Source of the DNA: Gonapodya sp. JEL0774
Taxonomy: Eukaryota > Monoblepharomycota > Monoblepharidomycetes > Monoblepharidales > Gonapodyaceae
Length of the DNA stretch: 64,000 nt
NCBI GenBank assembly: GCA_027604505.1
Contig: JADIIX010000014.1
Span: 180,781-244,780 of the forward strand
Reading direction: 5' to 3'
This document shows, one piece after another, positions 1 to 10,919 of this stretch. The notes under the pieces are model-generated. The model was not told the origin of the DNA. It did not search any database and worked only from the letters and a program-made list of their open reading frames with translations. The first letter of the stretch is position 1, and each line of letters begins with the position of its first letter. The position numbers and the translations under genes are program-made.

Positions 1-487
1 TCAAAACCAGGAGACACACCAGCTCTGTTGCACGACGGACCAAGATAGCTTCGTCATCAAAGTGGCTTCACTTGCCCTTGTACGGCGAGGAGTTCTCCTG
101 GCGAGTGATATGATCAAAATTTACAAGTAACCTTATGATTTATGCTTTTACATCCGATCTACCCCAATCCCCAAACGGGGCTGCAAGAGAAAGATCGCCA
201 GTTCTTTCTCAGGTCCATTTACAAAAAATTACAAAAGTTTTCTTTTCCAATATATTCATTCGTTCTGCGTGATTGTCTCGTTATGATCACGTGACGCCAA
301 CGGGCCGATCAACCTGCAGGTTCACAAGCGCAAATCGCCACTCGCCAATCGCCAGTCGCCCACGACAACTAACTCCACGATGTTTTCGCCGCTCCTTCTT
401 CCCACTCTTTCAAAGTGAGCTCCAGCGTGCAAAAGCAGGAAATCATTCAAAGTAAGCGCTGATGACCCGATCCACCACAGATCCACC
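1..487. other. left-edge non-coding stretch
   Basis: I see no supportable gene here. The short open frames lack splice signals and family motifs. The right part must hold the promoter and 5' leader of the amine oxidase that starts at 488. The left part may be the 3' flank of a gene outside the window. Confidence 0.4.
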
Positions 488-2743
488 ATGCCAACCAGGG
501 CTCCAGCCGCTAAACGCTCGTCCAAGCCCCGCGTCCCGTCGGTATCCTCTGAACTGAAGTCAGATGTCCGCATCGTGGTCATCGGGTCTGGGGTGGGTGC
601 TCATGCGAATGACTCGTGCCATTGTACGATTGTCCTGTGTATTTTCCCCCAACCAAATCACTTCTCTTTCTCGCGTAAAAATAAAATTCTCTCGTATCTT
701 TTGTTGACTGTGAATGAAGATGTCCGGAATTGCAGCCGCGAGCGCTTTGAAGCACCAGGGGTTCCGGAACGTCCTCGTTCTTGAGGGCAGAGACCGTATC
801 GGAGGCCGGTCGTTCACCAGTGATGAGGGCTTTGAAGGCTTGGTAAGTGATTGCTGTGTCGGGGGAGAGTACACGGTCGCGAATATTGTTCGTCTCACAC
901 CCTCCTGTCGCGGATTGCCACGGTTCCTTCAGGGCATCGACATGGGTGCCATGTGGATACATGGCATATACAACAATCCATTGTATGAAGGTTAGCTTCA
1001 CGTTTCTCTTCACTGGCAAGGTGAATCCTGCACACTTTTCTTATGCTCACTGGATTCCAAACATATACGTTTCTTCTACCTCCACCATCTTTCCACCTCT
1101 CCAACAGATTTCAAGGACATTTTGATTTTATCGCAACCCACTGAATCTGGACCACCGGCGGTGTTTCACCCTTATGACCGAAAGCCCTTCACAGCCAAGG
1201 AGAGCAGGTATGTTGTCCCCGTCTCGTATTCAGAACGACTCGGCCCTCACGCTCGGACTGCTTTGACGGACACTGCGACCAAAAAAAAGTCAACTCCTGC
1301 GGCGAGTATGGATGAACTACGAGGAAGCAAGGGCTTTCGCCATGAAGAGGTACGCTGCGGAGCCCACTGTTGCTCCACTCACCTATCGAAACTGGGTCGA
1401 CGCTCGGCTTGCAGACGGCACACTTACGGCGGGATTGAACCCAGAGCAAGCCGAAACTGTAGAAAAACTCGTGCAGGAAATCTCGGGTTTCGAGGCAGCA
1501 GAACTGGACGATCTATCGATTGTGCAGTTTGCGGTGGAACGCTTATACGACGGACCGCAGCCCATGTTGCTCTCTGGGTACAAATCCTTGCTTCAGACCA
1601 TGCTCTGGAAGTCTGGATTACTCGTTGGAAGAGATGTTAGGCTCAACTATGTCGTCAAAAACATTGCGCTGGTTTCACACTCAAAGTGCCAGAGAAATTC
1701 CGTGGATGATGCCACCACCCTCTACGATAATCATGCGAGTGCATTGGAGGCTTCGAAATCGGTGAAGATCACTGTTGATGCACCTTCTGGGGAAGAAACG
1801 ATCTTCGCGGATTTTGTGGTTTGCACGTTGCCACTGGGAGTATTGAAGCATGACCACACGAAAATCTTCACCGAGCCGCCGCTTCCCCCGTCGAAGGCGA
1901 AAGCTATTGCTGAAGTGGGTTTCGGCCTACTGGATAAAGTCGTCATGCGCTTTTCTGAACCGTGGTGGGAACGCATGGATTGGGGAACTGCCTCCAATCT
2001 GATTTCGTTTGCGAAGTTGTCCGAGATCGGACTTCCTGGACAAGGCTCCATTCTCTTCAGCTTTTTGAATTACTACCGAGTCCTCAAAACTAATCTGACC
2101 GACGCTCAAGCGATATCGAATGATCCACCGGCAATCTTGATCGCATTCACGAACTGTAACAGCGCGAAGACGTTAGAGAAACTTTCCGAGGAGGACATCA
2201 CGCGCATTGTTGTCTCAGAGCTCCGAAGGATGGCTGATGCCAGTAATATAGCTCCCCATGAGGTTCCGGAGCCTCTCCACTCACACGTGACCAAGTGGTC
2301 AAGTGACAAGTTTGCTCGGGGTTCGTATGTATGTGCTACCCAAGATTTACTTTCTCCTTCCCAAATTTGCATATGCGTTTCTCACAAACGATTTCGATCA
2401 GTCGTATGTTTCGCCCAAAAGCGGAGGCCTTCGAAACACAGAGCTGGCGTTTGCGAATCTTATTGAACCCCTTGTTGATGACTCTGGCGTTTCCAGGGTT
2501 TTCTTCGCAGGTGCGAGAAACAATTTTATATCCTTCGTTTTGAACGGAGTTTAACCCCCGTCCCTTGTAGGAGAACATGCCAGCGTACGACACTTCTCGT
2601 ACCAGCACGGTGCCTATGTTTCCGGTCTCGATGCTGCAGATTCAATCGTGAATACGCTGGGACGAATAGACGCACGTCAGGAGAGGAAGCAAACGGTCGG
2701 CTTTCTGGGGAACTTGTTTTCCTGTTTTCATTCTCAACAGTGA
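488..2743 (+). CDS. FAD-dependent amine oxidase, polyamine oxidase / LSD1-like
   Basis: Seven exons: 488-592, 720-842, 933-990, 1108-1207, 1290-2328, 2402-2510, 2571-2743, giving about 568 aa in one consistent frame. The Rossmann FAD-binding motif is split by intron 1: VVIGSG joins MSGIAAASALK, followed by VLEGRDRIGGRS. Next comes the second FAD/substrate segment DMGAMWIHG. Near the C-terminus are WSSDKFARGSYSYV and FAGEHAS..QHGAYVSGLDAA, the usual FAD-contacting end of flavin amine oxidases. Family knowledge: these enzymes oxidise polyamines or N-acetylpolyamines (or, in LSD1, methyl-lysine), releasing H2O2. No SWIRM domain or clear targeting signal is seen, so a soluble polyamine oxidase is more likely than a histone demethylase. 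The C-terminus has no obvious peroxisomal tripeptide. The function is sound at family level; the exact substrate is not determined. Confidence 0.85.
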
Positions 2744-3137
2744 TATGTGTTTCCCCCCCCACCCGTGGAGTTGTCGTTCTTGATGGTGGTTTTTGGTGCG
2801 GCAGAAGACCCCTTCGCAGTCGGTTTTGGTGGGCCTTTGAGACGACCTCAAAATGATCTTTGCGAGAGCGTTGTACGAGAGCACGCATAGCTTATTTTGG
2901 TGGACTGAAAACCTGTTATTCATCTCGTTATTCCTGATGAACATTAAACTCTCATCTTCATCGTGTTTGTATGGGAAAGAGGAATTCTCTTCAAAGAGAA
3001 TCTAGACGGCTCCCTAACAGATTTATGAAGATACAGATAGATTCTAGTGTTCTACCCAGAAAATCCCCCGCCTGCAGTGTAGTGTGGGTCACGGCAGCAC
3101 GGCAGCACGGCTTGCCCCACCTCTCGCAATCGATTTT
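2744..3137. other. intergenic region between amine oxidase and PP6 genes
   Basis: No gene is seen. It contains a short C/G homopolymer patch near 2752-2765 and an AT-rich stretch around 2890-2960. It should include the 3' end of the upstream transcript and the promoter of the phosphatase gene. Confidence 0.4.
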
Positions 3138-5170
3138 ATGACGGAACCTTCGTCGACCGACCCCGACCAATGGCTGGAACGCATCCGAAAGTGCCAGGCC
3201 CTCTCGGAGCACGAGATGAAGATGCTTTGCGAGACGGTCAAGGAGCTGCTCATCGAGGAGAGCAACGTTCAACCTGTCCAGAGTCCCGTCACCGTGTGCG
3301 GAGACATTCACGGACAGTTTTGGGACGTGCGTTCGTGGCAGTGTGATTTGTATGATCTGATTGGAAGGAGTGATGGGCTGAATTCGCGGTTTCCTGATCC
3401 TCGGTCCAACAATCCTGTGATCCCACAATGAATCCAACAGCTCATGGAACTCTTCAGGGTCGCTGGAGAAATACCAACAACACGGTACATATTCATGGTG
3501 AGTTTTGATTTGGGACCAGTTCTTTGGGGTGTGAACGGAAGCTGTCAAAGGCCTTCCTTCAGCAAGTTGGACTGTGAATCGTGGAGGTTGCTCGTTCTAT
3601 GTCCACAATGGGATGACATTGTGAAAGCTTCCGCTTAATGAACGCTGGTGGTCCTCTCAGGCTCAGTTGCAACTACTCTTGGCAAGAGTTGGATGCGACA
3701 CAAGTGGAAGGCTCCCTCTCGTGTCCATGCCTGACTATTGGCCACAAAAGTAGTTTCACATAGTGCACGATGTCTTTTCTGGACGGGCATATCAATGTGA
3801 TGGGCACACCGGGCCGGAGACAAGGAGGTTGAAGAACCGACCTCCACATTCCAACGCACATCTTACAGGACAACAGGAGCTTCACTTACACGAGGAACGA
3901 CGAAGCAATGAATTATTTTGTCAGCAGTACTCGTAATATCATTGGATCAGGATGCTATACAGCACAGTCTGACTTTGGCCTTCTCTGATCACGGCTAGGG
4001 CGACTTCGTAGACCGAGGATACTATAGCCTCGAGACATTTACGCTGCTTATGGTATTGAAAGCTCGGTGAGTGATTGCGTGTTCACCCTGTGCGGTTCTG
4101 CTGGAGCTGATGGCCAATGTTCACTCAACATTGTTCTCGCTCAAGATATCCCGATAAGATAACATTACTGCGAGGGAATCACGAAAGCAGACAGATTACT
4201 CAGGTGTACGGATTCTATGGTGAGCATTCGGATTTAATGAACGAGTCCTCGGTGGACAATCGACGCCTTCTTCGATATCTTTTCCGGAATTGCAATCACG
4301 ACCACGGCTTCCTGTGGATCACGTTCTAATTTCAACAATTTCAAAGATGAGTGCCTGCAAAAGTATGGAAATGCGAATGTGTGGAAATACTGCTGCGCCG
4401 TTTTCGACTATCTCACGCTGGCCGCGGTAAGCTGAACTCGTCCAAACTGACTCTTTGGACGCTGGCGACACTTAATTTTCTTATCTCCTCTTCGCTTCCA
4501 TCACCAATCTCTTTCCTCGATCGAACGAAGATTGTCGACGGTCGTGTTCTCTGTGTCCACGGAGGTCTGTCACCAGATGTTCGAACACTAGACCAGGTTC
4601 GAACGGTGCAGCGGTGTCAAGAAATACCGCACGAGGGGGCATTTTGTGGTAAGTCTTTGAGAGTGCCGGGCGCTCAGTGAACACGCAATGAGGTTATATA
4701 TCACGTCCTCCCTCGTTCCCTGTATTTGTCGCTCAGATCTTATGTGGTCTGACCCTGAGGATATCGACACGTGGGCAGTCAGTCCACGAGGGGCTGGGTG
4801 GTTATTTGGCAGCAAAGTGACAGCGGAGGTAGATGTTGTGCTTGAGTGCCACTTCATTTTTTCCATGTTGACCTCGTGCCGGTTCACCCCGCTCATATTT
4901 GGGGATCAGTTCAACCACGTTAACTCTTTGACTTTGATTGCTCGGGCACACCAGCTGGTTCAAGAGGGTTACAAGTTCATGTTCCCAACGGAGAATCTGG
5001 TCACCGTTTGGAGTGCACCCAATTATTGCTACCGGTGTGGTAACGTGGCAGCAGTAATGAAGATTGACGAGGCACTGAACGTGGATGAGAAGTGTTTTAC
5101 TATATTTCAGGCAGTGGACAGTGGGGAGAGGCCCAATGCAAGAGCTGGGACGAACGGTTATTTTCTGTGA
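3138..5170 (+). CDS. serine/threonine protein phosphatase 6 catalytic subunit (PP6/Sit4 type)
   Basis: Eight exons: 3138-3326, 3441-3497, 3999-4066, 4146-4219, 4347-4436 read as 4347-4426, 4531-4648, 4737-4828, 4910-5170; about 312 aa, the normal PPP6C length. Metallophosphatase motifs are in order: [17 protein letters not shown] (start of exon 3), [54 protein letters not shown] and the C-terminal YFL that is a methylation tail in this family. [17 protein letters not shown] and [10 protein letters not shown] resemble PP6 more than PP2A or PP4. Family role: with SAPS/Sit4-associated subunits it controls G1/S, Aurora activity and nutrient (TOR) signalling. The first ATG in frame with a family-like N-terminus is 3138; the earlier in-frame GTG at 3084 is not needed. 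Intron 2 (501 nt) is far longer than the others. Confidence 0.93.
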
Positions 5171-5398
5171 ACGTAGACGCCGTGCGGTGTAGATGTACCT
5201 TTGATACCCCTGGCATTTGTTGTCACCACTAATGTGAATGCATATCTCCTCGTATTGTGAATCTCTTGGTGTGGCAGAAAAGAGTGTATTCACGAAGCTG
5301 GGTTCGTCTTTGCCTTGTGCTGGCAAGAGTGCCCGAATTCCACAAAATCAATTGATTCGAGGCCATCCTCGGGCGAATTTTCTCCTGCTTTTGGTTTA

Positions 5399-8300
5399 AT
5401 GGACCCTGGAATCGCTGCATGCCAGCGTGTTCTTGATGGTCTCGGGGCCCGCATCGTTCCTGAGTGGCTTCCCGAATGCGTGGCCTTTCTTCGTGAAGAG
5501 GTGCAAGCGGACAACGCAGCTCTTCCGCAGCTCGTCAAGGATCAGCTTTTAAGTGGCGATCTCGCTGAGTATGGTGAGCCGACCTTGCCGGCGGAGGTGG
5601 ACCTGGAGAGGGCTCCGTCATTCCCGACATCGGGCAACCCCGCCGAGAAAGTTTTGCTTCAGGTCGTTGAAGTGACGGAAATCGGACATTCGCTCAACTC
5701 GATGCTGAGGCTGGTTGAAGATGAAATCGAGCGGCGACGTTTTGGCGGACTACCCAAAATTGACATTGTTGCGGATGAGCAAGAGGACGGTGGTGATGGT
5801 GGCGACGAATTGGACGTCGGAAGGCTCCGCCAATCTCAACGATCTGGAAACAATCAGCAGATGGGTGGGCGCGCCAACCCCAATTTCAATCCAAACGAAA
5901 ACCTGCCGGCTGTGCCTACCTTGTTCAACCCTCGGGAACCTGTCACTTTTCCCCGTGGGACTCTCCGCCTCACACTAACGGACGGTCACAGAACTGTAAC
6001 AGCACTGGAACTGGAGCGTGTCCCCGCTCTCAACTGCTGGACACCGAAAGGTTGCAAGGTCAGTGATTAAACGGACGATGTACTTGAACACCAGTGCAAC
6101 TGCAACTGCACAACGTAGTCTGTCTGGTACGTTGAGAGGATGGAAACGATTGCTTTTGCCCTTTGAGGGTGGCTAGAGGGGTGAAGGAGAATGGAATGTG
6201 ACATATATGCCAATGGCAATGGAGTCATTACAATTCCTACAATGATCCTGTGTGCCACACAGCAACTGCGTGATGCTTCTTGAGTTCAGTTTCCAGGGTA
6301 ATTGAATGCTTGCACACATAGGAACCGTGGAACAACACCACACTTCCACCGTTCTGTTCTGTTCTGATTCCGTGACCCACGACACAATTTTTTCACTCTT
6401 TCCCACACATTTCTCCCCCTCCCGCGTGCCACTCCAGATCGCCCTCACACGGACCTCTGTCCACCACTCCGTCCTCCTCCTCACCCCGCGTTCCGTGCAG
6501 ATACTCGGTAATGCTGCCCAGCCGGTAGTCCCAGGCACGGAAGACGAAGTGGCAATGGAGTTCTTGAAGCGGATGAGCCAGGAGCTGAGAGAAAAGATGG
6601 GTGTCGGGGTGTGAGTATAATCATTAGAGTTAAATAGTTGGGATGGAATGGGGCAATACTGTGGGGGATAGGGAACACCATCACGGATATGTGGACGTGA
6701 CTACGGAGCGGCAGAAGAACAATGCCTGCGAAAATTTGGACGTCAAACAGTACCAGGAGGAATGGATTTGTGGATGAATGGATTTGTGGATGTCGCGGGT
6801 TGCACAAGTCACCCTTTTGTATCTCATGACTCTCCTCTACCCTTCCACCCCAGCCCGCAACTCGCCCCCTTTAACCCTTCCTTGAGCGCTGCCAACCCTC
6901 CGAATCCACCTTCACAGCCACCATTCCCTCCTCCTGCCTCCGCCGATCCTCTCCAACCACAGCACGGTGTCCGGCGCACACAACGGTCCCCTCTCGCACA
7001 GACCGCCGATCTGCGCTCGCTCAACGGGGCACCTACACGCCCTACCGACAGCACAAACGTCCGTCCTTTGACCACCTCTTACCATCTACCATCCCGAGGA
7101 CCCTCCTCTTCACTCGACGACCCGGACCTTGCGCTTGACGATTCCCTCGATTTCGACCCTGACGAGGTCGTGGCAGCCGTTGCCGCTGGTAGACCGTTTG
7201 GAGGTACCTCACTTACATATACTTCTGAGTCTACCGCCGTCCCGCGACCGTCAGCTCGGTCAGATCAGCACGCGACACCCGCGGGTAGATGGGGCCACAT
7301 GTCCTCCGGCCGAACTGCTGTGAACCCATCTGTCGCCTCGCCTGCCACCGCCGCCGCACATTCTGCAGCGCGTCCCCCTGTTGCGGGTCACAGTGGAGCG
7401 GGGGGCATCCGAGGTGCGGGTTCTGCAGTGGAAGACCCGTACTATGACTTTGACGATTTCGATGTGGACTTGGACCTCCTTCCCGACCTGGACTCTCCCC
7501 CCGGACGCATAGCTGCACCGCCGGAACGTGTTGCGCCATCCACAACCATCAGCGACTCGGTTCCTGTCCCGCCAACCCGGTCCACTCGCTTTGCCCCGCC
7601 AACCTCACTCCCCTCCACTTTCGAAGCCGTCCCACCACTGGCCCCGGCTCCTCCTCCCCGGATACCGCTGGTTCCCCCAGAGTCGGATGACGACCTGGAC
7701 CTTGCCCAGCCGTGGTTGCGCGCCGAGGAACGGAACATGATCCTTCGTGCAGGTTCTTCACCCAAAGCCGAGAGGGTCCTTGGCGTTAGGAGCGGCGCTG
7801 GTGCAGGGTCGACGGTGATGACGACACGTGGGGCAGCAGCGAATGGAGCACAGCCCATTGCGGGTGTGAGTGCGGAGAGTACTGCAGCTGTGCCTCTACC
7901 AGGAGAGGAATGGGAGAAGTGGGAATGGGAGGGGGAGGGGGAGAACGCGTCGGGGTGGGACTTTGGATGGAATTATGGACTTGATGAGGCCGTGCATGCC
8001 GATGTGGGTGGTATGGGTGGAGCGCAAGGGGATGCTGGAGAAGTCGGGCGGAAAGCGCGGAATCAGAGTCGTGATGCAGGCGCTGAGGGTATGCAGCAGG
8101 AGATGGAGGATGGATATCGAGATGGGACTGAGGACTATATGGACGTTGGATATCGAGATAGTGAAGGAGAGCCGTTGGACGAAATGAATGCTGAGTGGGA
8201 ACCCGCGGACGACGGTTGGTGGGATGCAGCAGAGAATGTTGTAGAAAGCACAGAAAGCGAAGAAGGTCATGGAGATGCCAAACCCACGGAAATGGACTTG

Positions 8301-8906
8301 CCGGGTGAGAAGTCGAGCCGCATGTCACCGACCAGAAGACGCTCGACGTCAAAGTCCGGGCATCATCCGTCAAGAGAACCAAACATCACTCATGTGGCGC
8401 GCCCTCCGCATTCGAGATCCTTCACTGATAATCAAAAAGGTCGAGACATGGACTTTGATCTCGACGTCGGTTTGGATCTGGATGAGGAAGTTCTGGAACT
8501 TGATATCGAGCTGGGTCTCAATGCCGCTCGTCCTAAACGACCTATGGCTGCAGAACCTGTCTCACCAGATTCAAGCAAGGTCACTCTCAGACCGAAAGCA
8601 CGCACAGGTGGCGTCTCCTCGTCATTGTTGAAACGCCGCGAGGTGCCAACAGCACCACCGTTGCGCTTTGCTGACGGGGCTATCATACTCGACTCAGATT
8701 CCGATATCGACGAGAGTAATGTCTCAGCTCGCCGGCCGCATCTGGCAGGACGCGATGGCGATGTGGGCTCCCGGGGTGCGAAGAAGGGTCAAAAGGTACG
8801 AGAGGGGCGTGTGAATGCCAACGAGAGTGATAGCGGCGACGACTGCAGCTCGAAGAAAGAGGGTTCGACGCAGGGTAATAAACAGCCAAAAAGGCGCAAG
8901 TTTTAA
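5399..8906 (+). CDS. RMI1-like RecQ-mediated genome instability protein with long acidic tail
   Basis: Three exons: 5399-6058, 6438-6610, 6854-8906; about 961 aa, and both junctions keep phase. The N-terminal 60 residues (WLPECVAFLREEV, then QLLSGDLAEYGEPTLP) fit the RMI1 N-terminal helical domain. The frame resumes with FPRGTLRLTLTDG, ALELERVP and VLLLTPRSVQILGN, matching the OB-fold core that in RMI1 contacts Top3. Family role: RMI1 scaffolds the BLM/Sgs1-Top3-RMI dissolvasome that resolves double Holliday junctions in the nucleus. The last ~680 residues are mostly disordered, Pro/Ala/Ser-rich then acidic, with a dense run of alternating Asp/Leu around 8450-8520 and a basic C-terminus (KQPKRRKF) that may be a nuclear signal. 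A C-terminal second OB fold, as in vertebrates, is not recognisable. Exon 3 could in principle be another gene, but the exact phase match argues against it. Confidence 0.75.
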
Positions 8907-9114
8907 ATGAACGTATTTTGTTTGAGAGTTCATGCGCCGGTGCCATGCGAAATTGCACAAGTTTGCCCCAGCCTTCGCCAAAAGGCTGCAATCCGATTCC
9001 ACCAGCTTTATTCGATTGCATCCATCGTCCACCGGCAATCGGCGCATTTCATCAAAACTTTTGGAATCCCGTCTTGGTTCATTCGTGGACATATTAATCT
9101 CCATTCGCGATCCC

Positions 9115-10858
9115 ATGGCATCGTCTTCATCCCCGCCCCAGCTTCTGGTTCCCCAGCTTTCAAGGACCCAGTTTAAGCGGGGTAATGTGGTTCTCTCGGT
9201 TACAGTTGTTAAGCAGTAAGTGGATCGATGTCCTCCCCTTGATCGACATCGACTCATGTAGAAGGGATTTGCCCCATCACCGCTTAATCCCCACCCTCAT
9301 ACAAATGAACATAGTGCCGACACCGGCGTCTCATCATCGCGTCCGCGAACCCTGCTCGGACAGTCCGAGAGTCAACTTTCGTCTCGAGGAATTAAGCAGG
9401 CTGCAATCGTCTCCCAGAATCTGAAAAAGACGGAATGGGATGCGGTCTATTGCAGCGATTCCTGGCAATCGAAACAGGTGAGGCATACAACATGAGGGAG
9501 AATGTGAGAGGGAGCCATCGGTGTTACTCACATTTTGATCGAAATGAAATCATTGCCCGATCCAGACTGCAGTCGAGCTCACGAAACTCGTTCCGGGGGC
9601 ACAAATTATTTACGAGCCCCGACTTCGGGAGCGTAACCTGGGCGATCTTACCGGTCTCTCTTGGGCCGAAGCAAAGGCTCGCTTGAATGAAGAGAGTAAA
9701 CTGTTTGAAGAGTTCATCCAAGACAACGGTGGAGAGTCAGGCACAGAGTTTGAAGATCGCGTTCTCGACTTCTACGCCGACTTGGTTTCCCGACATCTGC
9801 TTGGACCTTCTGGCTTCCCGTTGAGCAGAGAAGGAAGCACAGATCTTACCGCGGATGAGAAAGATGTTGGCAAAGCCACACCACGGTCCTCCAATTCCCA
9901 TTTGGCCGCACTCTCGCCGAATGATGCTCAAACAGGTGGTCACTACAAGGCCATTTCAATGGGCGGGACGGTTTCAGATAGTGACGCTAGGCGCATGTCG
10001 GCAGTTCTACCATCACCCGTCCGCACCACCTCCTCTGTTGGAATGCAGGTGCCCTCGTCGTTCGTGGGTCGTCGAGCTTCCCACCATCATGGCCTCAGCA
10101 ATAGTAACGGAACCAGTTCCGGGGCGATGCCGACCGGTCCGTTGTCACCTGCCCAGGCAGCTGCCACGTATGCAGCTCGCAAGTCTCACTCTGGGGCCGC
10201 GGGTCTTGTTCCACAATCGGCCTCTGCCAGCAAGGTGGAGAATGCAATGAAGAGCCCTTCATCCGTGACCAATACTGGAAAACAGGCGCACCCCTTGCCT
10301 CCTAGGCGCGTGAACGTGCTCCTCTACACTCACGGCGGTGTGATCCAGGCTCTCTTCTCCCACCTCCTCAACGAGCTTTCATTTGATCTGGATAGCGAGT
10401 TGCAACCGGGCTTCCCGAAAGACTGCTCAATATATCAGTTCCAGATCAACCGTGTAAGGACCGACGTCCATGGCGACTGGGAGTGGGTCGGCCACGTCAC
10501 AGCCATGAACAGGGCCAGTCACTACGGACTGGTTCCCATCTACAAAACACCGGAGCAAATCAAGGCGGAAGGAGCGCAAAAGAAACAAAAGAATTTGGCT
10601 GAGGGAAAATCGAACCGCAAGCAAATCTCCACGCAAGGCGCTGTCGGCGTGAAATCACCTGCACAAGGATCCCCGAGCGTGTTCAAGAGAATCCAAGCGG
10701 CATTTCAGTCTAATGGAGCGAAAACAGCGGGGATGGGGTCACCTGGAGCAACACCCGCGGCGTCCATGCCCCGATCACTCTCGCAAAGTTCGATGACTTC
10801 CAAAACCAACTCATCACCGGGGAAAATATTGCCGCCTCTACCTACCACCGCAAAGTAG
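9115..10858 (+). CDS. histidine phosphatase (phosphoglycerate-mutase fold) protein
   Basis: Three exons: 9115-9215, 9315-9477, 9566-10858; about 518 aa. Exon 1 ends with VLSVTVVK and the split codon CA|T makes His, giving VVKHADTG where family members have an RHG/RHA motif. LLGQSESQLSSRGIKQA, DAVYCSDSW and RERNLGDLTG follow, the standard order of the 2H-phosphatase/PGAM superfamily. The second catalytic His lies in LLYTHGGVIQALFSH near 10320-10350. Between RERNLGDL and that motif sits a ~190-residue Ser/Ala-rich insert, and the C-terminal ~100 residues are basic and disordered. The Lys in place of the first-motif Arg may lower activity, unless the splice model is off. The substrate (sugar phosphate, phosphoprotein or other) cannot be told. 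It is convergent with the coiled-coil gene, about 60 bp away. Confidence 0.75.
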
Positions 10859-10919
10859 ATCAAAAGAGTTGTAATTCAGCATTACTACTACACAAAAATC
10901 TACCAAATAACAATGCAAA

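Noticed and set aside
3084-3137. Upstream extension of PP6 from a GTG codon
   Set aside because: No ATG, and the extra residues have no counterpart in the family; ATG 3138 fits the normal N-terminus.
7231-8382. Minus-strand open frames of 104-198 codons
   Set aside because: Shadows of the long RMI1 tail exon with no motifs of their own.
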